Shown here one piece after another: positions 35,801-48,290 of a stretch of DNA of 64,000 nt (position 1 is the first letter of the stretch; every line of letters begins with the position of its first letter). Origin of the DNA: Sphagnum magellanicum. Lineage: Eukaryota; Streptophyta; Sphagnopsida; Sphagnales; Sphagnaceae. Location of the stretch: NCBI GenBank assembly GCA_021904315.1, contig CM038910.1, positions 8,494,001 through 8,558,000 of the forward strand. Direction: 5' to 3'. The notes beneath the pieces were generated by a model. That model ran no database searches. It worked only from the letters and a program-made list of their open reading frames with translations, and was not told where the DNA came from. Both the position numbers and the translations under genes were made by a program.

Positions 35801-37180
35801 CTGGGTGTCAGTTCAGAAAAACTGCAGGATCTTATTGTAACAAGACTTGATTTAATGAAGGGTGTGAGCAGCAGGAAAGGTGTGGTATGTAATGCAAATC
35901 AGAAACTGGGGATGAAACTAGGGAAGAAGAAGCTAACACAATCACGGTTTAGGGTTTGGCAGCACCTAACAGGTGTTTTCCTCTCCTCAAAAACTCCCAC
36001 CCTCACTCCCTCTTCCTCTCACACTCTTACTCCCTCTCAAATTTTAATTTCCAAGCTTTGCAAAAGTGTTTTTTTGTTTTTTGGCTATCTGTTGTGTCTT
36101 TGTGTCATTCAAAGTTCCAAATATTAGTTTTTTTTCTTTTGAGTTGAAGCACCTCCATTGCCTATTTCCATCTACTTGTTGCATGTCTGCTTTGTTCGCA
36201 CATGCTCTACCATCATCACCTTGCATGCTTGTTTTCACTTGCTTGCTACATGTTTTTGGTTCATTGTCTTGCAAATTTTTTTTACATTTGGACATGCTTC
36301 TGGATTTCCCTAAACATTGATTTGAACATTACATTATTTTTTTTTCATTCATTTTTTATACTATTTTTTCATGTTTTGAACCCTTAACCCCTTTGTTTTG
36401 TAAAATCTTGTAATTGTTTTTTCATGAGCCTTCAAACTTATTGGATAGTCTTTTGTTTATTTTGCAATTGTATTCATTCTTGAAGATAATTTTGGTAAAG
36501 CAAACTTGAAAATTTTTCTTCTACTAAATCTCTTGTGAAAACTACAAAATGGAATAATCATTAAAAAATCAAAATAGAATAAGTGAAACTTGTGATATTG
36601 TCATGAATGAAGTTATTATGGAAGAAAATAATGTGGAAGAAAAGTTTGCAATAAATCCTAGTTTGTAGTTTGAAACTAAAAAATATTCATAAACTAAAAA
36701 TGAAAAATTGATAAACCAGAATTTGAAAAAACTTCATAATCAAAAAAAAATTGTGGAAAAAACTTCATAGTCAAAGAAAATGTGGAAACCAGAAGGAAGA
36801 AATGCATTGTGTTGGTTGTTTTTTTATATAAATGCTAACCAACCTGTGAACTTGGATCATCCACAACTAATGTGATGTTTTCTATGTTTTAATGCACTTG
36901 TGAATGTAACTAATCCAAGAACACAAGCAAGGAAAGGATTAATTTCATATTACAAAACAAATGGAATAACAACCATAAAAAACATGTGGATGTTGATCAT
37001 TTTTTTGTTTATAAAATTTTGAAGAAGAAGTAAATAAATTAATGAAAGAAAAGTGGCAAAACAACTAGCAAAAAAATGTCCTAGTCCATCTAGATTATCC
37101 ATATCAAAAAAAATTGTTGTGAAGGATTCATTCAAAAAAATGATATGCGACAAAAGGAATTTGATGAACACCTTAGTTTG
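32812..37180. other. No recognised gene; a few unassigned ORFs
   Basis: ORFs of 89 codons (33510-33779) and 153 codons (35666-36127) have no recognisable motif and ordinary AT-rich composition, so I do not call them genes. Also present: a GAAA/GA microsatellite at about 35038-35070, a near-palindrome CATGCCCATGGATGGGCATG at about 34583-34602, and a pyrimidine-rich stretch at 35985-36050 that would suit a 5' leader of the downstream hAT gene. The left terminal repeat of that hAT element was not found here. Confidence 0.4.
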
Positions 37181-38149
37181 TTAATTGTAAAAAATAATTT
37201 ACTAATTCAATTTGTTGAAAGTGTTTGGTTCAAAATATTACATTTGTGTCGATGAATTAATTTTCCTTCCAGAAGACAGTTTTAGCTTTGATGCATGGAT
37301 GAATAAAGGAACACATGATATTTTTGCTTTAGTTGTCATTTTTTTTTGAGATCTAACTAGTAACCTAAACATATTATTGTTGGATTGTTTGAAGCTACAA
37401 AAACTTCTAAACATGCATTGGTTTGAAATTTGACAGATTTGTTGAACAAATTTGGTTTAAGAAAAAAACTCATTACATATGTGAAAAATGAAGGTTCCAA
37501 CCTTAATGCAATGAATTTTGCTTTTGTTATTAATTTTGAAACATTAAGTTTACAAAAAAGCTTCAATGGTACTTGTTTTGGGCATTCTTTTCCCAAAGCA
37601 TGTCAAAATGCTACAACTAATGAGAAAGTGTGCAAAAATCTAATATATGTATCTATCAAAACAGCCTAGGAAAATTTGCAAAAATATATAACCTAGCTTT
37701 AAAAATCTAGGAAGGGTAGACAAATGGGGACCAAAGCTTGTGTTAATTTCTGGAATATGTCCTAGGAAACTCAATATCCTAATGAAAACAAGGTGAACTT
37801 TAAACCTTTTTTAATATTTAGTGAAATTAGTAATTTTTGTTTGAAATTTTTAATTTGTTTTGTCTAAGTGAAATTGTTAAACTATTTTGTTTCAAGAGGC
37901 ATTGTTCTTTTGGCATGCTATATTTTTTTGCTGTAGTAGGCAAATTGTTGTGAAGGTAGCTAGCCAAGTACCACCACCTCTTACATGGCACAATTGTTAA
38001 ATCGTTGTTGACTGTTTTTCCCCTATTGTGACTATTAGTATTCTAAACCAATCTCATGGTCATTGGTTACTAAGTGATGCATTGAATTTTGTTATATCCA
38101 TGATTTTAAAACTTTAAAATGTCCTTAACGTTTTGCCATTTCTATAGAA

Positions 38150-39746
38150 CACTACAAGAAAACAAGGTTTTTTTCCTAGGAAAATTGGTCAAAAGGCACC
38201 CCGAATGGCCCTTATTTGACTTGACCAAGGTGCCATCTTGGACAAGTCCTTTTGAATCCAACAATTTTGACTAGGTCTTTTTTATGGTCTTTTTGGTTGG
38301 TTTTTTTATTGTCTTTTTTACTAGTCAACAATATTTTGATAGATCCTCTATATGACTTCATTTTAAAATAATTATTATATATTATATATTACATAGTAAT
38401 AATTATATATTATATAATAATTATAATCTTATTTATTTATTTATTTATAAATTTAGCTACTCACACTACCTAATAATTAATGTACAAAATAAAATAAAAT
38501 AATTTACATACCTACATTATTTAGCCTAGGCTAAATGGCCAACTTTAGACCTACTTGCCTAGGTGGCCTAGGCTAACAATCTAAACCACATAAAACCTAG
38601 GTAGTCAATGTGGTATGTGTGAGGACTTGAACTCTTCACCTTCACTTTGGGGTGTCAAGTCCTTACCATTGGATTACCACTTCAACACTTGAAAATTTTT
38701 GTCATCATATTGTAATAAACTTGATTGAATTTTTTATTTTGATGCACATATTGTAACATTCATCGATGAACTTCAATATTTTTGTATTATTTATCTAAGT
38801 AGAAGGTTATATCATGTACCAAGTATCTACCTAGATAACATGTAGGTACTTACACCTAGTAGGCTACTACATGCTATTAATTCAATTAATTAATAATTAA
38901 TATAAATAAATAAAAATGATAGATTAATTACTATCAATTATAGATAAATCATGTAATACAATTAATTTTTTAATAATTTCTTATTTCTTATTTCTTATTA
39001 ATTATTTGCTATTAATTATTGATTCTTGGTTATTTAATATTAAATACTCATTATTGATTAATTATTATGAATTAAAAATTATCAATTAATATATAATGAA
39101 TTAATACTAACTAAAAAATTAGATGAAATTGACAATTAAATAATATTAATTAAACAACTAGCAACTTGATGGATAAATTAGTTTTTAGTTATTAATTAAC
39201 ATTTATTTGGTGATTAATTAATTATATCAAATATTAATCATAAATTATTGAATATTAATTATCAATTATTAAATATCATCTAATTAATGTACTACATTTA
39301 AATACCTACATGTGCTTAAAGGTAGCATGTAGGTAGCCTATTAAATTTTATAGGTATCTACTAGATGTAATATGTGTAACTTAGGGCTTACTAACTATGA
39401 ACTTAAATTTAGTATGCACCTTAGGGAAAATAAATAACCAAATTAGTATGGTTGATTTGACTAAATGTTAAATCAAAATGGCCAATTTGATTAATTGTAA
39501 ATCACAATGGCCATTGAGTATGGTCAATTTGACTAAACTTTGGTCATCTTGATGGACCTCTGGCCTTTTTGACCAAATGTTTGATTTGTTGCATGGTCAA
39601 AAAAGTCACTTTAGTCAAATGTTTCAATAAAAAATAACTTGTGTCTTTCATGCCCTAGGCCTTTAATCAAAACAACCATCCCCCTTGGTCAATGTGGACA
39701 TTTTCATTAAATTGAACGTTCTGAAAAATCATGTTTTCTTATAATG
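38150..39746. mobile_element. Non-autonomous CACTA (En/Spm) element with GAA target duplication
   Basis: Starts CACTACAAGAAAAC, the canonical plant CACTA terminus. It ends GTTTTCTTATAATG, which is the inverted form with two changes. Both flanks are GAA (38147-38149 and 39747-39749), the 3-bp duplication this superfamily makes. Subterminal regions carry repeated GGTCAA/TTGACC words, typical of transposase-binding repeats. The interior is AT-rich (many TTAATTAAT words) without a transposase, and includes a tRNA-like sequence near 38640. It splits the hAT transposase remnant. Confidence 0.85.
38515..38705 (-). repeat. Possible tRNA-derived SINE-like sequence inside the CACTA element
   Basis: On the minus strand GTGGTAATCCAATGGTAAGG resembles an A box and GAGTTCAAGTCCTC a B box at suitable spacing. 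An AT-rich body with TAGCCTAGGC words follows, also seen near the tRNA-like sequence at 16690. A decayed tRNA gene is an alternative. Confidence 0.4.
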
Positions 39747-40897
39747 GAACCTAATGGAAGATAAATCAATTACTATTGATGAGTTAATTTCTTTTGATTC
39801 CATTAAAAAGGGAGTTTGTGTTGTGTTAAAATTTTCTTTCTTGAGGAAATTTGAAAAAAATAAAGCTCATAATATGTTTTCTTTGATGTTAGATCCTAGG
39901 TTTAAAAGCTTTCATCTAGTGTCTTCATTCATTGGAAAGGAACAAGGTGTTGTTATTATTGAGGAATATGATAAGAAATCTTTGTATCCCATGTTGTTGA
40001 AATGTCATCACCATTTGCATCCTTTGGTAGAAACTAAAAGTTCTTTTGTTAACATTGGTGTTGTTGAGGACACCAATTTGGGTATATATTTTGAACAAAC
40101 TTCTAATATAAGTGAATTGGTGAAAGAACTTGTGAATAGAAAACTCTTCATTTTTAGATGGTACCAAGTGGATGTGAAGGAAATAAAATGTGTTTTGCAA
40201 TGGTGGCATAAAGATGAATCAATGTTTCCAACAATGGGGTTTCATTTTTGGAAAATCTTGGGCATTGTTGGATCCTGGATTAAAATTTTCTCTTTCGTTG
40301 GAATCCTTACAAATTTAAAAAGATGTAGATTATAATGAAAAAATTTGGAAAAATTGATATTTGTTAACAAAAATTGGCATAACGATCCTAAAATTGGTTG
40401 CAAATCACCTTCTAGTTTAGTAGAATTCATTGATATGGATGGAGATATAGAAACTAAAAGAATTTGAAGGTTATTTTGAGCGAGATGAAGTTGTGGATTT
40501 GTGTTGTTAAAAATAAATATTTATTAGCTAGAAGAATATTGGATAAATGTTTGTTCATTGGAAAATGATTGAAAAAAATTTGTTGGTTTGAAAAAAGACT
40601 TGAAATGTTACATTTGCTCAAAATGTAAAATTTATATAACATTTTATTTTGATAACTAGTTAATGAAAATTGATGTAAATAACTTATTATTCTCACATAC
40701 ATAATAATTAGAAACTTGAGAACCAATTGAAAGAAAGAAATTTCTTAATTTGAAACTTGGATCCAGCCTTTAATGTTTTTTTAAAATTATATTAAAAGAA
40801 CTGCCATATATATATTTATATATTTAAGTTTATTTTATTTTATTTTCAATATCCAAAATTGGCAAATATTTTTATAAATGATACCCACCCAACACTG

Positions 40898-42690
40898 GTA
40901 ATTTCCAATGCTCACTAAATATTAACGTGCATGTCAAGTATCAACCTAGTTTTTGGCAAGATATGAAATACCTTGTCAGTTCTTCTAGAAACCAATTTTA
41001 CTTATATTATTTTATTGAATATTTGGTAATACCTTATTTGTGGGGTATTAGTTTGAGACAAAGAACTACCATGCTTATACCCTATTTTTTGCATCCATAA
41101 TCCATCCAAATAGATTATTCGTCATCCCCCTAGGACCATTTTTTTTCATCTATTTAAGTATTTTCTTTTGGCAATGAAACCAAATCCTCTTGAGGTCAAT
41201 TGTTGATTTCAACTAGATGTTATTTGTAGTTTTCTTTTGGTGATGTCTTTTGTGTCTAGATAGATCCTTTGAGAGGTTTGTGTCTTGAATGGCCACCATT
41301 TGGAATGAGAGATCTATTGCCATTGCAAATCAACTTCAATGCAAGTTTTTTGCTATGATTGGAATTCGGGATTGTCCAAAATCATTTCACATTTGGGAAG
41401 ACAAATTTAAAGTCTAGAACTAGAAATGGTACGAAGGGTGAAAGCACATTAAAGGCGAACCATTTTTGTTCAAAAAAGGTGATGTATAACAAATATTATA
41501 ATATGCAATAAGCTAAAATCTTGATGGCATTCTTTGGTTATCCTAAACACAAGTAAAAAACCTTAGAATTTGTGCAACAACATTTTTGAACTCAAAGTTC
41601 AATTTGAATCAAAATTGATTTTGATCCAATAGTTAGATGAGGAGGATTGGATAAAATCAATGCACACATAATATATAACTTGTAGTTTTTCAACAACCAT
41701 ATGGCCTCATGTTTATGATTCATGAAACATTACCAAAAAAAAGAAAATTGAAAAAATTATGTAATGCCCATCTATAAAATCTCCTCCTCTTTGATATGGT
41801 AGTGGTTTTATCTTAAAAACAAGATATTATTATGCATTCATTACTAAACAAATGCAAAAATATATATATTTTCAATGGAATTTCATCCAAAAACTTTCAA
41901 TTTTTAAATTGTCTTAAATTTAATTGATTTAGATCAATACCATACAACATAAAAAAATTCACCCAAGAATTCCATCCACAACCTTATGTGACAAAAAACT
42001 TGGGCACACAATAATCAAAACAATGAACACATATATTAAATGATAGAGCCACTTTCAAAATTACCCACTGGCTTTGAGCTTGTGGCCACCTAAATCAAAA
42101 CCAGTGGCCACCTAAATTCCTACCATCACCAACAAAGAAAGGCTTGAAGTCTCTAAGGGGTTAGATCTATCTAATCTTTCTTTCTTGAACCCACTAGCCT
42201 TCCTTATTTTCTCAATTTCTTTAGACCACATAAACCCATAACAACATTAAACTTCCACAAAAACCCAAGTCCTAGATTACACTTTGTAACATAGACCCTT
42301 GAGTCCAAATAGATTGCATAAACTAGTACTCATGACACCACCCCTCAAATTGACAACACATATAAAAAGAAAACAACACACTTCAACTCCCCATTCACTG
42401 ATTCGCAAGTTTTACAAAGAACCACAGTCTCTTTGTATGATCCACCTTGTATAATTTGATGGAATGTGATTGTTTGTTGGAGTTCCTAGTAATGAAGGTG
42501 CTTTCTCATGATATGTAGATCAACAACATTGACACACAAATCAACCCGACACACACACATTGAGAAAATTCTAGACCATTATTGAAACCTTTAAAATTTT
42601 CATCATCCTCCTCATCATCAACTTTCAAATCCACCTCCTAGACAAAAAAATTATCTCTCAAAGTACATTGCGTAGTGAATTTTTCAATAC
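40898..42690. other. No recognised gene
   Basis: AT-rich, no recognised coding or terminal repeat. Confidence 0.5.
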
Positions 42691-42695
42691 TTCTG

Positions 42696-43238
42696 TGACG
42701 CGGTCCCAAGTCACGGGGTGAAACCCACTTGAGGGTTTCACAAAATCAAGTTGCGGAAAGTTGAGACTTGGTAGCACGCTCCCGACTTCCAACTCTAGAA
42801 AGGGGTAGAGGGTCGAGTTGGGAGCCCCGAGATTAGACTAGGAAGAGGGACTAGCTTAGCTTGTGTGAATCTGCATCCAAAAACCAACCAAATCGGGTTA
42901 GTTTAGCATTCGGGACACCCTTTGGTGTTGGGACTTGCCACGGGCACTTGGACACACAAGACTCACCACGGCCCGGACTCGGGGGAAGCCACCACCTTCC
43001 CCCATATAGTATTCTCTGCGGCTAGTCGTGAAGGCTACATCCGAATTGCCAATGCGAAGCCATTTTCGATATCTACGTTTCAAGACCTTTCCAATGACAC
43101 CAAGAACACCCCAATGCGAGGTGTTTTGCCCCTTGCTGTCGAGCTCTGAACATTCGGGAGTCCCGGAAGACTCCCAACCTCCAACTTTTCCAAGTGTTGG
43201 GCTTCACCCCCACACTTGGCCAAAGTGGGGTTGCGACA
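42696..43238. mobile_element. Solo LTR with intact TTCTG target duplication
   Basis: The 543-bp block starts TGACGCGGTCCC and ends GGTTGCGACA, i.e. TG...CA. It is flanked on both sides by TTCTG (42691-42695 and 43239-43243), the 5-bp duplication of LTR retrotransposons. It is clearly richer in G+C and CpG than its surroundings, so it is probably much younger than the other elements here. ORFs across it overlap on both strands and are not convincing. Strand of the parent element is unknown. Confidence 0.8.
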
Positions 43239-43243
43239 TTCTG

Positions 43244-44280
43244 TTAAAGCCCAAAATTTTAGCCCACCTCCCTAAAAACCTCTAGAAAACCAAACCATCC
43301 CCATCCCCCACTTATATGCTTTGTTGTTTTTCTTTCTTCAACTCCACAGCGAGAGTTCTGCTGACTACCCATCGCTTAGCAACCCCCTTGCCTCACATTC
43401 AGCTAGTGTCCAATGATATCCACTCTAGCTCACTCATCTCAAATAAAAGAAAACGACATAAAAACATCAAAGCCATAAACACCACCACATCTCCATCAAT
43501 CTTTTTCCTTGTCTCCATTGTTGTCATGCATAAACACCCCCAGCCGAAAACAAAAGAAAACATTTTTTCTTGAAACCCTAAAACTTCTTCCTATTCACAT
43601 CCAAACCCTACAGTTAAAAATTTGTTACACCTTGTTTTGAAATATATATTCAAAATTTCAAACTTTATGATGGGTATTATTTTATCATGAATATATTCCA
43701 TACATTCAAATTCTTCAATGTTTGTTGAATTTTTCAAAATAATTGATTAGATAAAATCTAAAGTTAATCAAGTATACTTAAAACAACCAAAAAAAATCCA
43801 AGATGTCATGCCCATACATTACCCAAAAAATTAATTGTTAAAAGATTATACATGTGACTACAATTTTGGGGGGCCTTAAGGTGTTTTCACCCCCAACTAA
43901 CAACACTTTATGTTTAATGTGAATTTGCAACAATAAATATTTGTAAACAAGTGGGGATGTGAGGATTGAAAACTCCCTTGTACTACTTTAAGTCTTAAGT
44001 GTGGTTATTTTCTTTGCTTGTTTGATTTGTATTTGGCAACTTTCTTTTCTTGTTCAATTGCATGCAATAAAAATTATTTTTTTATTTGTAATGTTTAGGT
44101 ATTATTACAGTTTTGGTTTTAAAAAATATTATTGCACTATTGTTATCTTAAATTTTGAAGTGAACATCAAAAATATTTCATGCATTTTAGGTCATTGAAT
44201 TTTCAATTGTAGTTATGATTGATTAACTTTGAGTTAGTCTTTTACTTTTATCTAAGAAGTTAATTACTTAAGGGGCATAT
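43244..44280. other. No recognised gene
   Basis: ORFs of 85 and 65 codons (43316-43573, 44001-44198) have no recognised motif. Contains several AAACCCTAAA-like words near 43577-43610. Confidence 0.45.
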
Positions 44281-44578
44281 ATCACAAACTTAGCATCTCA
44301 CAATTTAGTAATGGAAATCATGCAAAATTCATTCATATGTATGTTTCACACATTGATGTCATCCATTGAAAACACATTTGACACACACATTTATAGGAAG
44401 ATGCAAAATTTATGACATTCATTCATTCATAGGTTCATATTTCATCCATCAACACATCTATTCAAGTGTCAATCATGTTTTCAATGCATGATATTTGTGT
44501 GTAAAATGTACGAACCTATGAATGAATGAACTTTGCACAATTTTCATTATTAATTTGTTGCATGCTAAATTTGTGATG
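44281..44578. mobile_element. Foldback (hairpin) MITE-like element 1
   Basis: Left arm from ATCACAAACTTAGCATC and right arm ending ATGCTAAATTTGTGAT are inverted repeats over about 115-140 bp each. They also share ATTGAAAACA, TTCATTCAT and GTTYRTA words. The spacer is about 45 bp. RNA from this region would fold on itself. No coding content and no obvious target duplication. Confidence 0.7.
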
Positions 44579-44630
44579 TATTGATAATTTTTATTACTCA
44601 TAATTGTTATCTCCACTTTTGAGAAACTAT

Positions 44631-45142
44631 GCCCACTAATTTAGCTAACTTCTAGGGATGGTAGGTAAGAAGTCAACTACCTACTTTCTAAAAGGTGGCT
44701 AACTAGTTGCTTAAAAAAAGGAGGTAATTTGGAATTTTAAAAAAAATACTAGTTAGTTTAGCAGGACTTCTAGTGGTGTTTTTTTTTGGGTATGCATTTG
44801 GGAAGGCCTTTTATTGTATCTCTCTATCTCTCTTTACCTTTTTGGTTTTGAAATGTGGATTTTTCTTCAAGAGTTGTGCAACATTTCAACACTTCAAAAC
44901 CAAAGAGCTAAAGAAAGATAGAAAGAAATAGAAAGATAAAATAAGGAGCCTTCCACCCCTAAATCCTTCACAAATCCATACCCAAAAAAAAACAACATTA
45001 GAAGTCCCATTAAACTAGTTAATCCTCCTTGATTTTTTCCAAGTTACCTCTTACCTTCTAAACAATTAGTCAACCACCTTTTAAAAGGTAGGTGGTTGAC
45101 TTCTTACCTACCATCCCTAAAAGTTAGATAAATTAATGAGCC
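44631..45142. mobile_element. Foldback (hairpin) MITE-like element 2
   Basis: Arms of about 230-250 bp are inverted repeats. The left arm has TAGGGATGGTAGGTAAGAAG then TCAAC, and the right arm carries the exact complement (GTTGA then CTTCTTACCTACCATCCCTA). Matching internal stretches include the ACTAGTT block, the phrase near TTTGGGTATG, and a purine/pyrimidine pair (TCTCTCTATCTCTC against GAAAGATAGAAAGA). The spacer is only about 20 bp near 44875. Lies about 50 bp from foldback 1. Confidence 0.75.
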
Positions 45143-46318
45143 TATTTAAGGTTGGGGTTCCATAAAAAGGAAAAGACTCTATGACTTTTGCAGGGTTATT
45201 TTTTGCAAATAAAATTTATTCAAAAAAAATTTAAATGAGAAAAATTGAGTAGTCCAATTTAAGATTATTCATGTGACAGTGGTGATTTTTCACATGTAAA
45301 TATAATTGTGTATCAATATTTGGTTTATAACTAGAAATGTAAAAAATCACAAAAAATCCCAAAATGAGTTTCAATGGACAACCAAACATTTTATTGGCAA
45401 GATTATTTCTTGTACATGTGACATGCACCTAAAATTAAACAATTTGAACCCATTGAACACAAATGTTTTCATTAAATGGTTGAAAAAACGAGTCCTTTGC
45501 TTTGCAACCCTTTCTTTAAAAATTTTAAGAATTTAAATTTTTGTATAATTTGGTTTTTCATCAAATTCACCCAATGAACATGTACTTTCATAGAAGGGGA
45601 TATGTTTTTGTTGTACAAAAAGTTTGAAATCAATTATATGATTTTATGCATTCTTTTTTATCCTTTTGAAAAAAAATGCAATTTAGACATTTTGATATAA
45701 TAAATTTAAAGGACTCAAATGACATGTATATAATATCTAAATGATTTTTAAATATTTTTATTAATTTAACAAGACATCATTTTATCTATTTGCATACAAA
45801 AAAGCACTACAACCATAATAATGTAAGAGAAACAAAGATCAAAGTAATCCATTGCAATCTTCTAAAAACAAGTCATTCCTTTTGGGTACCCCAATCATGA
45901 ATTCACCCAATTACGTAGACCAAGAAATTGAATAAGGAACATATTAACCAAAAATAGCCATATCTTGATGTAAGGATCTATCATAAGAACATAAAAACCC
46001 CAATGAAAATTAAGTTTGTTAATAAAACAATTTTGTTACAAAAAATGGGTTGGATATCAATATGCCATTAATATTTGTTATAGAAAACAAGAAAAGCAAG
46101 AGTTGTAAGGACATGTACCATATGCACATACATAGCAATGTGCAAAATGAAAGTATTAAAACCATGTTTCTCATTGTGAAGAAATGTATCCTAAATCAAA
46201 TTTGAAGCCATTTGGTTACTTTTTTATGGACTCCATATTAAAAAAATTATGTGTTTTTGCATGCAAAGTGATGTTGAAACATTTGAAATTGGTTACATCA
46301 TGTTTTTAAAATCATATT
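45143..46318. other. No recognised gene
   Basis: AT-rich, short chance ORFs only. Confidence 0.5.
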
Positions 46319-47060
46319 TTGAAAATGAATTGTAAGCATTGTGCATGTGCACGTAATGCAAAAGTCTTATCTCCATTTTTGTCCTTTGCATCTATTTACA
46401 ATGTTAACAAGATTCATAACAATATGTTTGTGCTAATGTTAGACCCTTGCTTTAAAATCTTTGATTACATGAAGGCATTAGTGGGAAAGGTGAAGGGAAT
46501 AAAGATGATAGCAGAACATGATATCCAACACAACTTTGATGCCCTTTTGGTTGGTTATTTTTTAATTCCTCAATCTTGGCATTGTTGGCCATGTTCAAAT
46601 GCCAACCTTTACTAAAGCAGATTTGATTTTTAGAACAATGGATACTTTACATGTGATATTGTCTTTATCCTATCGCATTCATGTCAAGCTCAAAGACTAC
46701 AAATTGCCAACCCCTCACTTGCTGGAAGACTTTTGAAAGGAGATTTCCAAATTTTTCTTTTATTTTACAATAGATTCTTGATATTCCTAAATTTTAGATT
46801 GAAACAAAACAAATAAATATTAGTATGGCTAGATTGTTGACAAGCTTATGCCATTATAGGCTAGGAGTTGATAATCTTGACAAACTTATCATGATTATGA
46901 AGAATTAGCTAGTTATGGGCAGTAAGGGTGGAATGCATGCAACAATGGAAATTCATAGAGCAAATAAACTAACTAATTGTAGATAATATTAATATTGTGT
47001 TGGGCTTGAGGAGGTTTTTTATTGATGATGAGTTAAAATAATGGATAAAGGTGCAAATGG
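46319..47060 (+). pseudogene. Second hAT-type transposase fragment
   Basis: ORF 46319-46615 encodes FLSFASIYNVNKIHNNMFVL followed by MLDPCFKIFDYMKALVGK and AEHD. This is the same segment as NKAHNMFSLMLDPRFKSF in the hAT remnant at 39850, clearly diverged from it. Downstream (about 46960-47060) further decayed sequence follows. No terminal repeat found, so the limits are approximate. Confidence 0.55.
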
Positions 47061-48042
47061 GATAACATGAACCACACCCACCTACTTAGGGAACTACTTT
47101 TGGAAGAATATTTTTTAAAAATTCTTCAAATTAATTCTTGAAAAGAAATAAAGAACCAGCCAACAATGGTAGTTGTTAGTCTGCTGATTTACAACATCAC
47201 AGAGTCACCACAGACAGAGCTTTGAGGAGGGACCCAAAACCAAAACGTAACGTACCAAAACAATGGTCTTCATTTTGCTACACAAGGGGCAGTATACAAA
47301 CTCATGAAAGCCATGTGGAGCACAACTGAAATCATCATGGAAAAATTTGTGGCAAATGAAATATCTTGAGCTAACTTGAACTAGGTTGATCACAACCAAT
47401 GTTGTGCTGGTCTTTGATTTTATTAATAAACTCTGGTTCCATCATTTTTTAATTTTCAGATTCAAGAACCTGTAGTTTTTGAAATTTTCAGAATCAAAGA
47501 ACTGGCAATGCTGGATGTTGTGAAAATTTTGATACAACCAAAAGGTTTCACATGAAAGAAATGGCATAGGTTCTTTGAATTTTCAAAACCCATGTTAAAT
47601 GCGGAAATAGGGACTATGAATTTTCAGAACCACCAGTCAAGCAATCTAAGCTGGTTCTTTGATCTTTGAAAACTGTCAATGAAGGGTATACATATACCCT
47701 ACTTCACTAGTTCCAAGTTTCAAAATGAGAGAACCTCCCAACTAGTGTTTTTTTTCTGGCGACTTTTCAGAACTTGGCAAAAAAAAGGGGGGTGGGGGGG
47801 GGGGGGGGGGGGGGGGATTGGGAAAAAACCACAAAATTTTAAATATTTCAATGAGTTTTTTTCCATGTTTAAATATAAAATGATTAATTAACCACATCTA
47901 GACCTAGACATTTCCTAGGTCACCACTTGTAATAGAACTTTTGTAAAAATGCTACAGCCCACCTAGGACAGTTGCCATTTAATGTTAATTTGTGCTAGGG
48001 ATCCTCACAAGTGGACCTAGGGTTTTTTTAAAGAATTTTGTG
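47061..48042. other. No recognised gene; long G homopolymer
   Basis: 47430-47740 is rich in GGTTCTTTGAATTTTCA-like words. A run of 23 G (47794-47816) preceded by GGGGGGT is present; runs like this are prone to sequencing error and slippage. No coding content. Confidence 0.45.
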
Positions 48043-48290
48043 ATGTAGCCAAGGTGGCCACCATCCAGAAACTATTTTAGCCAATTCTGGCTACATGTCA
48101 GATATGAAAGTAGAGAAAAACCATGATCCTTCTATATTCTTGGTTACCTCCTGGAACTTATTGTAGAAATTTGGTGATTTGAATTTCTTTCTTTTCAAAA
48201 TTTGGCAAATTTGGACCATTTTTCCCATGAAAAATCCTTTGTAATGGTCAAAATCACATTTTTCAGGTCAATTTCTTGCGAAAATCCACC
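48043..48290 (+). repeat. Dispersed repeat family A, reference copy
   Basis: Word order: GTAGCCAAGGTGGCCACC, TAGCCAATTCTGGCTACATG, TTCTTGGTTACCTCCTGGAA, CATGAAAAATCCTTTGTAAT, CACATTTTTCAGGTCAATTT. The same order is found mirrored at 25270-25522, and partly at 52370, 29518 and 22990. Non-coding. Terminal structure undefined. Confidence 0.65.

Larger units (their letters stand above)
37190..40897 (+). pseudogene. hAT-type transposase gene remnant with right terminal repeat, split by a CACTA insertion
   Basis: Segment 1 (37190-38149) includes FDAWMNKGTHDIF, LLNKFGLRKKLITYVKNEGS and TCFGHSFPKACQNAT, typical of plant hAT/BED-type transposases. Segment 2 (39747-40400) includes AHNMFSLMLDPRFKSFHLVS, IIEEYDKKSLYPMLLKCHHH, and the C-terminal dimerisation region WWHKDESMFPTMGF, GILTNLKRCR and VNKNWHNDPKIGC. 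Between them is a CACTA element (38150-39746) with target duplication. Stops and frame changes occur in both halves. The 22-bp right terminus AAATGATACCCACCCAACAC plus TG ends at 40897, as in the small hAT element at 32803. The left terminus was not located. Dead; clear family assignment. Confidence 0.8.

Noticed and set aside
35666..36127. 153-codon ORF as a possible host gene
   Set aside because: No recognisable domain, composition like the surrounding AT-rich DNA, and it ends in a pyrimidine-rich stretch; kept only as unassigned sequence.
42898..43573. ORFs across the GC-rich block and just after it
   Set aside because: The block is a solo LTR with target duplication; frames overlap on both strands and lack motifs.
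47761..47820. Gly-rich peptide in an ORF
   Set aside because: Encoded by a 23-G homopolymer that is likely slippage-prone and possibly an assembly artefact.
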